64,000 bases of DNA from Rhodoplanes serenus (GCA_945897515.1 CAMDFO010000009.1:1-64000), one strand, 5' to 3'; shown: positions 10,045 through 18,780, counted from the stretch's first letter. The notes: generated by a model not told the origin, from the letters alone. Numbers and translations: made by a program.

Positions 10045-10398
10045 CCGCCTGCGCAGTCCCCACTCTTGGACGGGCCGCCCGCCGGCGTCCGGATCCCCGT
10101 CCGAACGTGGCGTTTACGATAAGCGAGCCGATCCCCCCTGCAGTATGCCTTGATCGTTGCACAAAGTGGCTGGGGCAAGGCAAAGCTGTTGAACATGCAC
10201 AACAAAAAGTTAATGCAGGGCGGCGCCGGGGGGCGCCGCGGGGCTCTGGAACGGCTGGCGCGCAGGCCGTCGCCACGGACCCTTCCGGGACGCCGACCCG
10301 GTGGTAAACGAGGGGTTAATCGCGTCCCAGGCTTGGCAGGAGTGCTCAGGCCGCGCCATATGGGCGCAATCGTCGCATTTTCCCGCATGAGGATCGCC
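10045..10398. other. Divergent intergenic region between lptF and pepA
   Basis: No supported gene. It must hold the promoters for the leftward lptF operon and the rightward pepA operon. A GC-rich perfect hairpin lies at 10220-10239: 8-bp arms around a GGGG loop, oriented in the pepA leader. A long open frame continues upstream of pepA through this gap, but it has no family similarity and reads as Arg/Gly-rich noise. I could not identify convincing -35/-10 elements. Confidence 0.6.
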
Positions 10399-11898
10399 AT
10401 GGCCGATGCCGCCCCGAAGCTCGGATTCGCTGCATTTTCTGCCCCGCCGAAGGGCGTTCTGATCCTGTTTGCCGAGGAGGGGCTCAAATTCGGTCCTGCA
10501 ACCCGCAAGCTCCTGTCGCCGGCCGGCGACCTGGTGCAACGGGCGGCCGCGGCCGAGCGGTTTACCGGCAAGATCGGCAGCACGCTCGACATCGCGGCGC
10601 CGACCGGACTTTCGGTTTCCCGGCTGTTCGTGATCGGCGCCGGCAAGGCCGGCAAGCTCAAGACCCAGGACTTCGCCAAGCTTGGCGGCTCGGCCAAGGG
10701 CAAGGTGCCGTCGTCCGCCACCGAGGCCACGATCCTGGCCGAACTCGCCTCCGGCGCGATGAAGCCCGAGCACACGGCCGAGATCGCGCTCGGAGTTCGG
10801 CTGCGTGGCTACACGTTCGACCGCTACAAGACCAAGCGGAAGGAAGGCGAAGACAAACCGGTGGCGCTGAGCGTCACGTTCGCGGTCGCCAATGTCCCGG
10901 CGGCGCAGAAGGCGTGGACCCAGCGCCAGGGTCTGGCCGAGGGCGTCGTGATCGCGCGCGACCTGGTCAACGAACCGGCCAACGTGCTCTACCCCGAGGA
11001 GTTCGCCCGCCGAGCGCTCGAATTGAAGAAGCTCGGCGTCGAGGTCGAGGTGCTCGACGTCAAGGCGATGAAGAAGCTCGGCATGAACGCGCTGCTTGGC
11101 GTCGGCCAGGGCTCGGAGCGCGAGAGCCGCACCGTCATCATGCGCTGGAACGGCGGCAAGAAGGGCGCCGCGCCGGTCGCCTTCATCGGCAAGGGCGTGG
11201 TGTTCGACACCGGCGGCATCTCGATCAAGCCGGCCGCCGGCATGGAAGATATGAAGGGCGACATGGCCGGCGCGGCCTGCGTGGTCGGGCTGATGCACGC
11301 GCTCGCCGCGCGCAAAGCGCGGGCCAACGTCGTGGGCGCCATCGGCATCGTCGAAAACATGCCCGACGGCAAGGCGCAGCGGCCCGGCGACATCGTCACC
11401 ACCATGAACGGCCAGACCATCGAGATCATCAACACCGACGCCGAGGGCCGTCTGGTGCTGGCCGATGTGCTGCATCTGGTGAACACCCGCTACAAGCCGG
11501 AGTTCATGATCAATCTTGCCACGCTCACCGGCGCGATCATGGTGGCGCTCGGCGTCGAATACGCCGGGCTGTTTTCTAACAACGACAAGCTTTCCGAGCG
11601 CCTCACCAAGGCCGGCCAGACCACTGGCGAGCGGGTGTGGCGCATGCCGCTCGGACCGGAATACGACAAGATGATCGATTCCAAGTTCGCCGACATGAAG
11701 AACACCGGCGGCCGCTACGGCGGCTCGATCACCGCGGCGCAGTTGCTGCAACGCTTCGTCGACAAGACGCCGTGGGCGCATCTCGACATCGCCGGCACCG
11801 CGATGAATTCGCCGCAGAATGAGATCAACAAGAGCTGGGGCTCGGGCTGGGGCGTGCGGCTGCTGGAGCAGTTGGTGGCGGAGCATTACGAGAAGTAG
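10399..11898 (+). CDS. pepA: Leucyl aminopeptidase (cytosol aminopeptidase, M17 family)
   Basis: A di-metal M17 aminopeptidase that removes N-terminal residues from peptides; the E. coli homologue also binds DNA. The C-terminal catalytic domain carries metal ligands in [27 protein letters not shown] and the family signature NTDAEGRL, and catalytic Arg is in that signature. The protein is 499 residues, typical. The start at 10399 is preceded by GAGGA with five bases of spacing; the upstream ATG at 10387 is less well placed. It is the first gene of an operon that continues through a toxin-antitoxin pair into holC. Confidence 0.95.
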   Translation: MADAAPKLGFAAFSAPPKGVLILFAEEGLKFGPATRKLLSPAGDLVQRAAAAERFTGKIGSTLDIAAPTGLSVSRLFVIGAGKAGKLKTQDFAKLGGSAKGKVPSSATEATILAELASGAMKPEHTAEIALGVRLRGYTFDRYKTKRKEGEDKPVALSVTFAVANVPAAQKAWTQRQGLAEGVVIARDLVNEPANVLYPEEFARRALELKKLGVEVEVLDVKAMKKLGMNALLGVGQGSERESRTVIMRWNGGKKGAAPVAFIGKGVVFDTGGISIKPAAGMEDMKGDMAGAACVVGLMHALAARKARANVVGAIGIVENMPDGKAQRPGDIVTTMNGQTIEIINTDAEGRLVLADVLHLVNTRYKPEFMINLATLTGAIMVALGVEYAGLFSNNDKLSERLTKAGQTTGERVWRMPLGPEYDKMIDSKFADMKNTGGRYGGSITAAQLLQRFVDKTPWAHLDIAGTAMNSPQNEINKSWGSGWGVRLLEQLVAEHYEK

Positions 11899-11932
11899 CG
11901 ACGCTTCGCCGCGGATATGTTAGGATATCGCC

Positions 11933-12160
11933 ATGTCGAAACTTCTCGACCAGGCCGTAGCTCAGGCTCGCACATTGTCGGAAGACGAGCAGGACGAAGC
12001 TGCAGAGATGTTGCTCGCCCTGATTTCAAAACGGGATGAACCGATCGAACTGGATGAAGAAACGACCGCGGCGATCCAGGAAGGGCTCGATCAGGCCCGC
12101 CGGGGAGAGTTCGTGAGCGACGAAGAAATGGCGGCTTTCTTCAAACGGCACGGCATGTGA
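11933..12160 (+). CDS. ParD-like antitoxin of a type II toxin-antitoxin pair
   Basis: A 75-residue acidic protein (many Asp/Glu, e.g. LSEDEQDEAAEMLLAL and ELDEETTAAIQEGLDQARRGEFVSDEE) whose C-terminal pattern, a regulated helix ending in GEFVSDEEMAAFFKR, is typical of antitoxins that wrap a RelE/ParE toxin. It directly precedes, and its stop overlaps by four bases, a ParE-like toxin gene. In this class the antitoxin usually represses its own promoter, here probably within the 34 bases after pepA or from the pepA promoter. No clear ribbon-helix-helix motif can be recognised by eye, so the exact antitoxin subclass is open. Confidence 0.8.
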   Translation: MSKLLDQAVAQARTLSEDEQDEAAEMLLALISKRDEPIELDEETTAAIQEGLDQARRGEFVSDEEMAAFFKRHGM

Positions 12161-12444
12161 GAATTCGCTACACACCTCGATCGCGCGACGATCTTGCCGC
12201 TATCTATGACCATCTGTTTTTGCGTTCTCCGGTTGCCGCCAAGATGGTGATTTCGAGAATTGAACGGCGCGTCTCGCGGCTTGTCGATTTTCCCGAAATT
12301 GCTCCGGTCACGGACACTGTCAGTGTACGCCAACTCACACTGGTTCGCTACGACTACAAGATTTATTATCGCGTGGACCGAGACGTGATTTCGATCCTTC
12401 ACATCCGGCACGCAGCCCGCCGTCCCTCGCAAGGCGAACCATGA
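12157..12444 (+). CDS. ParE/RelE-superfamily toxin
   Basis: A 95-residue basic protein with the ParE/RelE fold pattern: N-terminal RIRYTPRSRDDLAAIYDHL, a helical hairpin with RIERRVSRLVDFPEIAP, and the C-terminal beta strands LTLVRYDYKIYYRV and VISILHIRHAARRP, the last being the family hallmark (I-L-x-I-x-H-x-x-R). ParE toxins poison DNA gyrase; RelE toxins cleave ribosome-bound mRNA, and sequence alone does not separate them here. It starts with GTG overlapping the antitoxin stop and its own stop overlaps the holC ATG (ATGA), so all three genes are translationally linked. Confidence 0.86.
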   Translation: MRIRYTPRSRDDLAAIYDHLFLRSPVAAKMVISRIERRVSRLVDFPEIAPVTDTVSVRQLTLVRYDYKIYYRVDRDVISILHIRHAARRPSQGEP

Positions 12445-12896
12445 CCGAAGTTCTGTTCTACCACCTGCAACGTCAGCCGCTCGAACGCGTGCTGCCGTCG
12501 CTCCTGGAAAAATCCCTGGAGCGTGGCTGGCGCGTCGTGGTGCAGGCGGCGACCGACGAGCGCATCGACGCGCTCGACGCGCATCTGTGGACCTATCGCG
12601 ATGACGGTTTCCTGCCGCACGGCACCGCGCGCGAGGCGGAGGTGGCCGCGTTGCAGCCGGTGCTGCTGACCACCGGGGACCACAATCCGAACGGCGCGAC
12701 CGTTCGCTTCCTGCTCGACGGCGCGCCGGTGCCCGCCGATGCGTCGGCGTATGAGCGCATCGTGCTGATGTTCGACGGCGAGGATGACGACGCCGTTGCA
12801 GCGGCGCGCACGCGTTGGAGCGAGGCCAAGGCGCAAGGGTTTGCCTGCACCTATTGGCAGCCTGACGAGCAGGGGCGGTGGGTCAAGAAGGCCTGA
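12441..12896 (+). CDS. holC: DNA polymerase III subunit chi
   Basis: HolC (chi) links the polymerase III clamp loader, through psi, to single-strand DNA-binding protein. The 151-residue protein begins TEVLFYHLQRQPLERVLPSLLEKSLERGWRVVV, matching the family start, includes LWTYRDDGFLPHGT, and ends with CTYWQPDEQGRWVKKA as in other alphaproteobacterial chi. pepA-holC adjacency is widespread in proteobacteria; here a toxin-antitoxin pair sits between them and its toxin stop overlaps the holC start by four bases. Confidence 0.94.
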   Translation: MTEVLFYHLQRQPLERVLPSLLEKSLERGWRVVVQAATDERIDALDAHLWTYRDDGFLPHGTAREAEVAALQPVLLTTGDHNPNGATVRFLLDGAPVPADASAYERIVLMFDGEDDDAVAAARTRWSEAKAQGFACTYWQPDEQGRWVKKA

Positions 12897-13442
12897 TGCC
12901 CTTCTGCATCCGAAAGGGTGCGGGGGACGGAAACCCACACGAATCCTGAGCAATCCGCACTTATCCCCGCTCGTTGGGACGGCCGTATACTGCTGCCGTT
13001 CTGTCCAATGGAAGGGCGTTGTCATGAGACGTCGGTCAGCGGGACAGGATGCGGCGGCCTGCGGGCGGGGCTCGTAACCCTGCACTCGGGCGGTTCCGGG
13101 CATCAACCGGGCGATACTAGGGTTGCTCTGTCAGGTGCTGACTGCATTGGCCCAGCGCGAATGCCGGGTTCAAGAAGCTTGGCCCGGGACTGTTAAATGC
13201 CGCGGTGGAGCGCCGGGAGGCGCTGTTAAAATTATAGGATGCGCTTTTCGGCGCTCCGCCTCCCTTCTGGGAGGGAAAGGGGAATGCAGGCGAACCCGGC
13301 GCCTGACAAACAATACGGGCGGCGGAGCGTTGGCTAACGCCGGCTGTTTGAAAACCGAAACCAGACGCGTTAACGACGGGCGCAGTGTCGCGTTGCGGCC
13401 GCCGCGATGGTGACGCAAAGTCGCGGTTGAGTCGAAACCAGG
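12897..13442. other. Intergenic region after holC
   Basis: About 546 bases with no gene I can support. Just after holC there is a small stem with a GAAA loop (around 12907-12922). At 13209-13224 there is a 6-bp hairpin with loop GGGA followed by GTTAAAATTA, which could end transcription, and at 13259-13274 another 6-bp hairpin with loop TTCT. Short open frames here are Arg/Gly-rich and lack ribosome sites. The promoter for the downstream lipoprotein gene is presumably near its 3' end. Confidence 0.55.
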
Positions 13443-13952
13443 ATGCGCCGGAGCGGGATCGAGCGAATGCAGCGTGTTGTCACCATGGTCTTTGTTGCGG
13501 CTGTCCTCGGCGGCTGTGCCATGCCGGACCTGGACACGTACCGTGGGTTCGATATGTCCGCTTTCCGCCCGGCGACCACTGCTGCGCTGCGCGAAACCGT
13601 GGCCCGTCCCGTCACGGCCGAGGACCTCGTCGATGCGCAAGGCCGCTGCGCCGGGACGGCTCTCGATCCTGGCGACCCCGCGGCGCAGGCCGTGCCGATG
13701 GTCCCGAGCGGCATCGCGTTGGAAATGACGGAATGCGACGTGGTCAAGCGGGCCGGCGCCCCGGAGAAGATCGATATCGGCGCCAACGAGCGCGCCGACC
13801 GCACCGCGGTGCTCACCTATATCCGCGGCGGGCGGCCCGGCATCTACCACTTCACAGCGGGCCGGCTGACGCTGATGGAGCGCGCGCCCGAACCGCCGCC
13901 AGCGCCCCGGCCCGTGCGGCAGGCGCCCCGGCCCAAGCGCACGTCGTCGTAA
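13443..13952 (+). CDS. Predicted lipoprotein of unknown function
   Basis: A 169-residue protein with an N-terminal signal and lipobox VLGGC (Cys25), so probably lipid-anchored in the cell envelope. The middle has TECDVVKRAGAPEKIDIG and YIRGGRPGIYHFTAGRL, faintly like small envelope lipoproteins of the SmpA/BamE type in layout (a conserved acidic-Cys turn followed by beta strands), but this is only an impression. The C-terminus is Pro/Arg-rich (EPPPAPRPVRQAPRPKR). It ends 13 bases before the convergent ABC-F gene. The ATG at 13467 is an alternative start. Confidence 0.7.
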   Translation: MRRSGIERMQRVVTMVFVAAVLGGCAMPDLDTYRGFDMSAFRPATTAALRETVARPVTAEDLVDAQGRCAGTALDPGDPAAQAVPMVPSGIALEMTECDVVKRAGAPEKIDIGANERADRTAVLTYIRGGRPGIYHFTAGRLTLMERAPEPPPAPRPVRQAPRPKRTSS

Positions 13953-13965
13953 CGACGGGAAGTCT

Positions 13966-15840
13966 TCAGGCCGTCGCGGTCTCAAGCGCGGCGCCGGCCG
14001 CCAGCCATTCTTCTTCGGCTTTCGCCAGCGCGATCGCGACATCGGATCGGGTCTTGGCCAGCGCCGCACCCTTGCCGGGATCACGCACGAACAGGCCGGC
14101 GTCGGCCAGCGCCGTGTCGAGCTTTTCAAGCTCCTTGGTCAGCCGCGCGATTTCGGCCTCCGCACGCGCGACCTGCTGGCGCAGCGGCTTGGGATCGGCG
14201 CGCTTGCTCTCGACGCTCACGCGTGGCGGCTTTGCGGTTCGCTTGCGGGCCGCGCGTTCGGCGCCTTCTTCGCTTCGATCGGACAGCACGGCGCGGCGAT
14301 AATCGTCGAGGTCGCCCTCGAACGAACTCACGGTGCCATTCGCCACCAGCCAGAGCCGGTCGGCGCAGGCATCGAGCAGGTGGCGGTCATGCGACACCAG
14401 GATGGTCGCGCCGGAATAGTCGTTGATCGCTTCGATCAAGGCGGCACGGCTGTCGATGTCGAGATGGTTGGTCGGCTCGTCGAGGATGAGCAGGTGAGGC
14501 CCGCCCCAGGTCGCGAGCCCAAGCGTCAGCCGTGCTTTTTCGCCGCCTGACAGCTTGTCCACCTTGGTGTCCGCGGCCTGGCCGGAAAATCCCAGCGAAC
14601 CCGCGACCGCGCGCACCTTCGATTCCGGGGCGTCCGGCATCAGTTCGCGGACGTGGTCGTACACGCTGTCGAAAGGATCGAGCTCTTCGAGCTGGTGCTG
14701 CGCGAAATAGGCGATCTTGAGTTTCGAGGCTCGCGTCACGGTGCCCTGAAACGCCGCGAGCCGGCCGGCGATCAATTTCACCAGCGTGGACTTGCCGTTG
14801 CCGTTGGAGCCGAGCAGCGCGATGCGATCGTCGTCGTCGATCCGCAGCGACAGCTTCCGCAACACCGGACGGTCGCGTTCGTAGCCGACGGTGACGTCGT
14901 CGAGCACGATGATCGGCGGCGACAAGAGCTTATCGGGCTCGGGAATCTTGATCGGCAGCACTTCGCTGGTGACGATGGCGGAAACCGGCCCCATTTTTTC
15001 CAGCATCTTGACGCGCGACTGCGCCTGCCGCGCCTTTGTCGCCTTGGCCTTGAAGCGGTCGATGAAGGATTGCAGGTGCTTGCGCTGCGCTTCCTGCTTC
15101 TTGACCATCTTCTGGTCGAGCATCAGCCGCTCGTTGCGCAGCCGCTCGAAATCCGAATAGCCGCCGCGATAGAGCGTCAGCTTCTGGTTCTCCAGCGACA
15201 GGATGAAATTGACCGAGGTGTCGAGCAGGTCGCGATCATGGCTGATGATGATCATGGTGCGCGGATATTTCGCCAGATGATCCTGCAGCCAGAGCGTGCC
15301 TTCGAGATCGAGGTAGTTGGTCGGCTCGTCGAGCAGGAGCAGGTCGGGCTCGGAGAACAGCACCGCCGCAAGCGCCACGCGCATGCGCCAGCCGCCGGAG
15401 AATTCCGAGCAGGGCCGCTGCTGGTCTTCCCCGGAAAAGCCCAGGCCCGAGAGGATCGCGGCGGCGCGCGCCGGTGCGGCATAGGCGCCCATATCGGCGA
15501 GCCGGATCTGGATCTCGGCGATCTGATGCGGGTCCTGCTCGATCTCGGCCTGCTCCAGCAGGCGGTTGCGCTCGACGTCAGCCTTGAGAACCACCTCGAC
15601 CAGGCTCTCAGGGCCATTGGGCGCCTCCTGCGCCAGCCGCCCGACACGCCAGCGCGACGGAATTTCGATGTCGCCCTGTTCGTGCGGGGCGTCACCGGTG
15701 ATGACGTTGAACAGGGTGCTCTTGCCGCTGCCGTTGCGGCCCACGAGCCCGATGCGGGCGCCCTCCGTGATGCGCGCGGAGGTGCGATCGAGCAGCAGGC
15801 GGCCGGCGATGCGGACGGACAGATCGTCGATGATGAGCAT
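13966..15840 (-). CDS. ABC-F family ATP-binding protein (Uup/YheS-like)
   Basis: A 624-residue soluble protein with two ABC ATPase domains and no membrane segments. Walker A motifs are GRNGSGKST and GSNGNGKST, signatures are FSGGWRMRVA and LSGGEKARL, and Walker B motifs are LLLDEPTN and LILDEPTN. The linker between the domains (about 240-320) is charged and helical with FIDRFKAKATKARQAQSR, the P-site tRNA interaction motif of ABC-F translation factors. A C-terminal coiled coil (about 545-620) ends it. ABC-F proteins act on ribosomes. The start MLIIDDLSVRI at 15840 matches the family. Confidence 0.92.
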   Translation of the reverse strand: MLIIDDLSVRIAGRLLLDRTSARITEGARIGLVGRNGSGKSTLFNVITGDAPHEQGDIEIPSRWRVGRLAQEAPNGPESLVEVVLKADVERNRLLEQAEIEQDPHQIAEIQIRLADMGAYAAPARAAAILSGLGFSGEDQQRPCSEFSGGWRMRVALAAVLFSEPDLLLLDEPTNYLDLEGTLWLQDHLAKYPRTMIIISHDRDLLDTSVNFILSLENQKLTLYRGGYSDFERLRNERLMLDQKMVKKQEAQRKHLQSFIDRFKAKATKARQAQSRVKMLEKMGPVSAIVTSEVLPIKIPEPDKLLSPPIIVLDDVTVGYERDRPVLRKLSLRIDDDDRIALLGSNGNGKSTLVKLIAGRLAAFQGTVTRASKLKIAYFAQHQLEELDPFDSVYDHVRELMPDAPESKVRAVAGSLGFSGQAADTKVDKLSGGEKARLTLGLATWGGPHLLILDEPTNHLDIDSRAALIEAINDYSGATILVSHDRHLLDACADRLWLVANGTVSSFEGDLDDYRRAVLSDRSEEGAERAARKRTAKPPRVSVESKRADPKPLRQQVARAEAEIARLTKELEKLDTALADAGLFVRDPGKGAALAKTRSDVAIALAKAEEEWLAAGAALETATA

Positions 15841-16001
15841 GCGGCGGGCTTTTTGACCGAGGAATGTGGATGAAGCAATCGTTTTCGGTGTTCCCGCACT
15901 TGCACGCAATGATCGGCGCGGCGATGCTGTGCGGCTAGTCCCGCGATCGTCGGCCGGGCAAGGGGAGGTTCATCCTGTGCGTTCCCGGATGCCAGGAGGC
16001 G

Positions 16002-16796
16002 GTGCGGCACGCACTCACTCGCCGCGGTTTCTTCAAGGGCGCGGCCGCTGCGGGCTTTGCCGCCACTGCAGTGACTTCGGCCGAAGCGGCGCCTGCGGCC
16101 GCGCCGCGGCGTTTCAGGTCGGTGGTCGATCTGACCCACACCATGTCGCCGGAATTCCCGACGTTCTTCGGCGTGCCGGGCATCGAGCTGCAGAAACAAT
16201 TCGACTTCAAGAAAGACGGCTTCAATCTCAACTGGTGGCGCGTCATCGAGCACGCCGGCACCCATCTCGACGCGCCGATCCATTTCTCGGAGAACGGGGC
16301 CACGGTCGAGAAGATCGCGGCCGAGACTTTGGTCGTCCCGCTCGCGGTGGTCGATGTGCGCGGCCGCGCGGCCCAGAATGCCGATTACCTGCTGTCACGC
16401 CAGGACCTGCTCGACTGGGAGAAGAAGAATCGCAAGCTGCCGGACAATTGCTGCGTGGCGATGCTGTCCGGCTGGGGACAGTATGTCGGCGACGCGGCGA
16501 AATTCACCGGCAGCGCTGGCGGCGTGTTCCATTTTCCCGGCTTCTCGCCGGAGGCCGCCGAGTGGTTGATGAAGGAGCGCAAGGTTACGGGCATCGCGTC
16601 CGACACGCTGTCGCTCGACAACGGACCGTCGAAGGATTTCAGGGTTCACACGATGTGGCTGCCGTCCGGCCGCTGGGGCCTGGAGAACGTCGCCAACCTC
16701 GACAAGGTGCCGGCGGCGGGCGCCACATTGGTCGTGGGTATCGCGAAGGTGAAGGACGCAACCGGCGGGCCGGCGCGATTGATCGCCCTGGTCTGA
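16002..16796 (+). CDS. Secreted cyclase/kynurenine-formamidase-like metal hydrolase
   Basis: A 264-residue protein of the cyclase family (metal-dependent hydrolases related to kynurenine formamidase). A twin-arginine signal (TRRGFFKGAAAAGFAATA) suggests folded export. The metal motif HAGTHLDAPIHF is complete, and later residues DTLSLD and PAAGATLVVG fit the fold. Substrate is unknown. The start is uncertain: a GTG at 16002 has AGGAGG only two bases away, while the ATG at 15989 is out of frame, so a sequencing or annotation check of the first codons is reasonable. A strong terminator follows at 16816. Confidence 0.82.
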   Translation: MRHALTRRGFFKGAAAAGFAATAVTSAEAAPAAAPRRFRSVVDLTHTMSPEFPTFFGVPGIELQKQFDFKKDGFNLNWWRVIEHAGTHLDAPIHFSENGATVEKIAAETLVVPLAVVDVRGRAAQNADYLLSRQDLLDWEKKNRKLPDNCCVAMLSGWGQYVGDAAKFTGSAGGVFHFPGFSPEAAEWLMKERKVTGIASDTLSLDNGPSKDFRVHTMWLPSGRWGLENVANLDKVPAAGATLVVGIAKVKDATGGPARLIALV

Positions 16797-16815
16797 CGGT
16801 TTTCCTCTCGCGAAG

Positions 16816-16848
16816 CCCCGGTCCCGCTCGCGCGGGGCCGGGGATTTT
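16816..16848 (+). terminator. Intrinsic terminator after the cyclase-family gene
   Basis: A 12-bp GC stem (16816-16827 with 16832-16843, one T:G wobble) closes a TCGC loop and is followed directly by ATTTTCGG. It lies 19 bases after the cyclase stop and before the convergent His-rich gene, so it probably ends the plus-strand transcript and may act for both directions. Confidence 0.75.
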
Positions 16849-16860
16849 CGGATCGGTCGA

Positions 16861-17130
16861 TCAGTAGCAGACGTTCACTCGGCGAACCCGCGGGCCCCAC
16901 GGCGTTTCGACGACACGCCGAACGTAACAGCCGTATCCGTATCCGGCGGCAAAGACCGGGCCGCCGTAGAAGCCGTAGCCGCCGCCGCGCCAATGGCCGT
17001 GGCCATGACCGTGATGATGATGGTGATGCTTGTGCTTCCAGCCAGCCGATGCTTCGGTGGTGGTGGTGACGAGCGACGCGGTGCCGAGTGCAGCAATGGC
17101 AGCCAGCGTAAGGGCGAGCTTGCGGATCAT
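16861..17130 (-). CDS. Small secreted His/Gly-rich protein
   Basis: An 89-residue protein: N-terminal signal peptide MIRKLALTLAAIAALGTASL with likely cleavage near EASA-GW, then a run of His and Gly (KHKHHHHHHGHGHGHW), a Gly/Tyr-rich stretch and a short C-terminal segment with two Cys (CYVRRVVETPWGPRVRRVNVCY is the end region; cysteines bracket it). The start follows AAGGAGAACCACC. Many such small secreted proteins with a similar tail occur in Bradyrhizobium-like genomes. The polyhistidine suggests periplasmic metal binding, but that is inference. Confidence 0.8.
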   Translation of the reverse strand: MIRKLALTLAAIAALGTASLVTTTTEASAGWKHKHHHHHHGHGHGHWRGGGYGFYGGPVFAAGYGYGCYVRRVVETPWGPRVRRVNVCY

Positions 17131-17368
17131 GGTGGTTCTCCTTGGGGCCGGATGTGCCTCGCACATCTCATGTCCCATCAGTCGCGGTGCTCTGCCGGGA
17201 GGTTCAATCCGCCGACGCGATAAACGCTGCTGAACCCTTGTTCAGTCGGCCGATTTTCGGGTCATGGCGGCTCAAGGAAGGCAAATCCTTGCCGGCTTCC
17301 GGGCCGGTCGGTATAAGCTGCGGCAACCCGTTTCGGGCTTTAGCAAACCAAACAAAGGACCCAACACG

Positions 17369-17791
17369 ATGGCGGTCGAGCGCACCTTTTCGATTCTCAA
17401 GCCCGATGCCACCGCACGCAACCTCACGGGCGCCGTCAACGCCATGATCGAGCAGGCCGGTCTTCGCATCATTGCGCAGAAACGCGTGCGCATCACCAAG
17501 GAGCAGGCCGAGACGTTCTACGGCGTGCACCGCGCACGGCCGTTCTTCGGCGAACTGGTGTCGTTCATGACCTCCGGTCCGGTGGTGGTGCAGGTGCTTG
17601 AAGGCGACAACGCGATCGCCAAGTACCGCGACATCATGGGCGCCACCGATCCGTCGAAGGCGGCCGCGGGTACGATCCGGAAGGTGCATGCGAAATCGAT
17701 TGGGGAGAACTCAGTTCATGGGTCCGACGCGGCGGACACGGCGGCGCAGGAAATCGCCCAGTTCTTCGCCGGCAACGAAATCGTCGGATAA
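17369..17791 (+). CDS. ndk: Nucleoside diphosphate kinase
   Basis: Ndk transfers the terminal phosphate between nucleoside triphosphates and diphosphates through a phosphohistidine. The 140-residue protein starts [20 protein letters not shown], has GVHRARPFF and [14 protein letters not shown], and the catalytic His117 in [13 protein letters not shown]. Length and motifs are canonical. The ATG is preceded by AAAGGA. It is a single gene with a likely terminator at 17807 and stands before the terC-like gene. Confidence 0.97.
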   Translation: MAVERTFSILKPDATARNLTGAVNAMIEQAGLRIIAQKRVRITKEQAETFYGVHRARPFFGELVSFMTSGPVVVQVLEGDNAIAKYRDIMGATDPSKAAAGTIRKVHAKSIGENSVHGSDAADTAAQEIAQFFAGNEIVG

Positions 17792-17806
17792 CAGTGATCC
17801 TGAAAT

Positions 17807-17829
17807 GTGGCGCTCCGCCACGTCTGTTT
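17807..17829 (+). terminator. Possible intrinsic terminator after ndk
   Basis: A perfect 6-bp stem GTGGCG/CGCCAC around a CTC loop, followed by GTCTGTTT, lies 15 bases after the ndk stop. The T-tract is short, so efficiency is uncertain. Confidence 0.5.
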
Positions 17830-17840
17830 GCTAGTGAAGG

Positions 17841-17915
17841 TGCGCGCTGCATTTGTACACTGGGCAGCGCGTAGCCATACGCCAGCGTCGTCGTCTGCCG
17901 GTCGGAGCGGACGCT
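17841..17915 (+). promoter_or_regulatory. Structured leader upstream of the TerC-family gene
   Basis: Two consecutive inverted repeats fill the 100 bases before the TerC start. The first has arms 17841-17850 and 17864-17873 (10 bp, one G:T pair) around a 13-base loop; the second has 6-bp arms AGCGTC (17884-17889) and GACGCT (17910-17915). TerC/YjbE exporters in other bacteria often sit under a manganese riboswitch (yybP-ykoY class), but I do not see that class's conserved loop sequence, so this is only a candidate leader element. Confidence 0.4.
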
Positions 17916-17940
17916 AGGGCAACAAGGGAAGGAACCTCAG

Positions 17941-18768
17941 GTGAGTCACTTTTGGGCGGACTTGATGGCGCCGGCGTTCTGGATCGCCGTCGGTCAGATC
18001 ATTTGGATCAATATCCTTCTTTCTGGCGATAACGCCGTCGTCATCGCGCTGGCTTGCCGCTCGCTGCCACCGAAGCAGCGGTTCTGGGGTATCCTGCTGG
18101 GCGCCGGCGCTGCCGTGCTGCTCCGCATCTTTTTCACCGTCATCATCGCCCAGATCATGGGTGTTCCGTTCCTCAAGCTGGTCGGCGGCGTACTGCTGCT
18201 CTGGATCGCGATCAAGCTGATTGTGCCGAGCGAGGAGCACGGCGCAGACAGCGTCAAGGCCGGCGACACGCTGATGCGTGCGGTCTGGCTCGTCACCGTG
18301 GCCGACATCGTGATGAGCCTCGACAACGTGATCGCGATCGCGGCTGCGGCCGAGACCGCGGCGATGCGGGTCGATATGGCCAACGCGCTGCTGATCAAGA
18401 CGACATTGATCGTGTTCGGTCTTGCGACCAGCGTTCCGCTGATCATTGCCGGGAGCGCGCTGCTGATGAAGGTGATGGAGAAATATCCTCTCCTGGTCTG
18501 GGCCGGCGCCGCCTTGCTCGGTTGGGTCGCAGGCGAGATCATCGTCAAGGACGCCGCCGTAATCAGCTATCTGGGCCAGGAGTTCGTGGACAAGATCCAT
18601 CTCTGGGCTGCGGCCGTCGGAGCGGTCTTCGTGGTTGCGCTCGGCTGGGCCATCCGCCGTGCCAAGCACAAGGGCATGACCGATGCGCCGCTGATCGTGG
18701 ATTCGCCCGGCCCGGACGATTTTCCACACACGGCTGCGGCTCCGCGGCCGGCGCGGGACCAGCACTAG
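17941..18768 (+). CDS. TerC/YjbE family integral membrane metal exporter
   Basis: A 275-residue TerC-family membrane protein with about seven helices. The two family signatures are present: LLSGDNAVVIALACRSLP near the N-terminus and VMSLDNVIAIAAAAE in the middle, each with the acidic residues thought to bind metal. Family members (YjbE, MeeF, Alx) export manganese or load it onto secreted enzymes. The C-terminal tail is polar and Pro-rich. The GTG start at 17941 follows AAGGAACCTCAG. The preceding structured leader hints at post-transcriptional control. Confidence 0.88.
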   Translation: MSHFWADLMAPAFWIAVGQIIWINILLSGDNAVVIALACRSLPPKQRFWGILLGAGAAVLLRIFFTVIIAQIMGVPFLKLVGGVLLLWIAIKLIVPSEEHGADSVKAGDTLMRAVWLVTVADIVMSLDNVIAIAAAAETAAMRVDMANALLIKTTLIVFGLATSVPLIIAGSALLMKVMEKYPLLVWAGAALLGWVAGEIIVKDAAVISYLGQEFVDKIHLWAAAVGAVFVVALGWAIRRAKHKGMTDAPLIVDSPGPDDFPHTAAAPRPARDQH

Positions 18769-18780
18769 GGTCCGTGTTAA

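Noticed and set aside
12897-13442. Small ORFs and possible RNA gene in the holC-lipoprotein gap
   Set aside because: Short frames lack ribosome sites and similarity; hairpins are short. No covariance can be judged from one sequence.
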